A stretch of DNA of 44,054 nt from a virus. Position numbers and translations under genes: made by a program. The notes beneath the pieces are model-generated. The model had not been told where the DNA came from. It saw only the letters and a list, made by a program, of their open reading frames with translations, and did no database searches. Location of the stretch: positions 1-44,054 of the IMG/VR virus record IMGVR_UViG_3300045739_000107. One strand, 5' to 3'. Numbering within the stretch: position 1 is the stretch's first letter; every line of letters starts with the position of its first letter. Below, in pieces: positions 43,769 to 44,054 of this stretch.

Positions 43769-44054
43769 CCCTTGCGACAGCGTGGGAGGGTGGGGATGCC
43801 CCCGGGGGGGTGGCCGGTAGGGGGGGGCACCCCCCACCCCCGTCTGGGGACTGTTGGGGGGGCTCTCGAGCGGGCTGATAGGGGGGGCGGGGCCACCTGA
43901 CGGCCGGCCGTCACCCACCCAGCAGGCGTGGAGCTCGTCGCCGGCCAGGGTCCGGGCGGCCGCTGTCTCACGACGGCGAGCAGCTGGCCGGTCCGGCGAG
44001 GCCTCCGGCCGCTGGCGGCGAGGTCGCGCGCGGGACGGGGCGGCCGCGTAGCGG
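43769..44054. other. G-rich window end, no supported gene
   Basis: After the last gene, 43790-43880 contains many runs of four or more G (and C), including GGGGGGG runs, on both strands. The frames here look like low-complexity shadows. The end of the window has GCGGCCGCG-type sequence. It may hold a terminator or packaging-related region; I see no decisive motif. Confidence 0.4.

Noticed and set aside
43790-44051. Short frames at the window end (e.g. 65 and 93 residues)
   Set aside because: They are built from G/C runs, have no ribosome site and no pattern of real proteins.
1-44054. Integrase or attachment site, to explain the repressor
   Set aside because: No tyrosine or serine recombinase pattern, no tRNA and no attachment-like repeat was seen, so lysogeny is not claimed.

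Overview
The window looks like most or all of a tailed-phage genome with a short-tailed (podovirus-like) virion. It is very GC-rich, densely packed, and mostly built from 4-base ATGA/GTGA/TGATG overlaps. Evidence for a phage: large terminase, portal, scaffold, major capsid protein, head-tail adaptor and a 1111-residue tail nozzle-like protein in order, then glutamine/alanine-rich and very large virion (ejection-type) proteins, tail proteins and a lysis cassette. No tail tape measure, tube or sheath gene was seen, hence podovirus. The lysis cassette includes a small lipoprotein of outer-spanin type, which suggests a Gram-negative, high-GC host; this is inference. No tRNA, rRNA, CRISPR array or insertion sequence was found.

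Layout. 1-312: short tandem repeats at the window edge and no gene. 313-3254 (+): small, tightly coupled accessory genes including a cysteine-rich Gp88/DUF7227-like protein. 3251-5763 (-): an operon headed by a Cro-like repressor, then a Dam-type adenine methyltransferase, zinc-ribbon and hypothetical proteins, and a RuvC-like resolvase. 5764-5831: divergent promoters with two inverted-repeat operators. 5832-11520 (+): early region with a zinc-knuckle protein, a broken cytosine-C5 methyltransferase carrying two inserted genes, YqaJ exonuclease, RecT annealing protein (with an extra C-terminal domain) and small coiled-coil/HTH proteins. 11489-13602: a membrane-anchored protein (-), a lone HTH/small-terminase-like gene (+), and the lysis cassette (holin, lipoprotein, amidase; -). 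13613-40196 (-): the late operon, read right to left from the GNAT/terminase end through capsid and tail genes to lysis. 40256-41727 (-): GroES-like co-chaperonin and a run of very basic small proteins. 41945-43768 (+): small accessory genes. 43769-44054: G-rich DNA with no supported gene.

How it fits together. The Cro-like repressor probably binds the operators at 5774-5810 and sets the balance between its own leftward operon and the rightward recombination operon; a similar half-conserved site sits on a candidate promoter of the late operon near 40230. YqaJ/RecT probably drive recombination-dependent concatemer formation, RuvC resolves branches before packaging, and TerL/portal package the DNA. 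No DNA polymerase, primase, helicase or RNA polymerase is recognisable, so replication and transcription would depend on the host. No integrase was found, so a lysogenic life style is not established.

Most unusual points: a 558-residue virion-region protein with 16 tandem 20-residue SDxx-type repeats; a methyltransferase-glycosyltransferase-TPR fusion inside the tail gene cluster; four neighbouring basic genes sharing an RRLxDAL-like motif; a RecT protein fused to a DUF3820-like domain; and a repressor whose start codon sits at the predicted transcription start.
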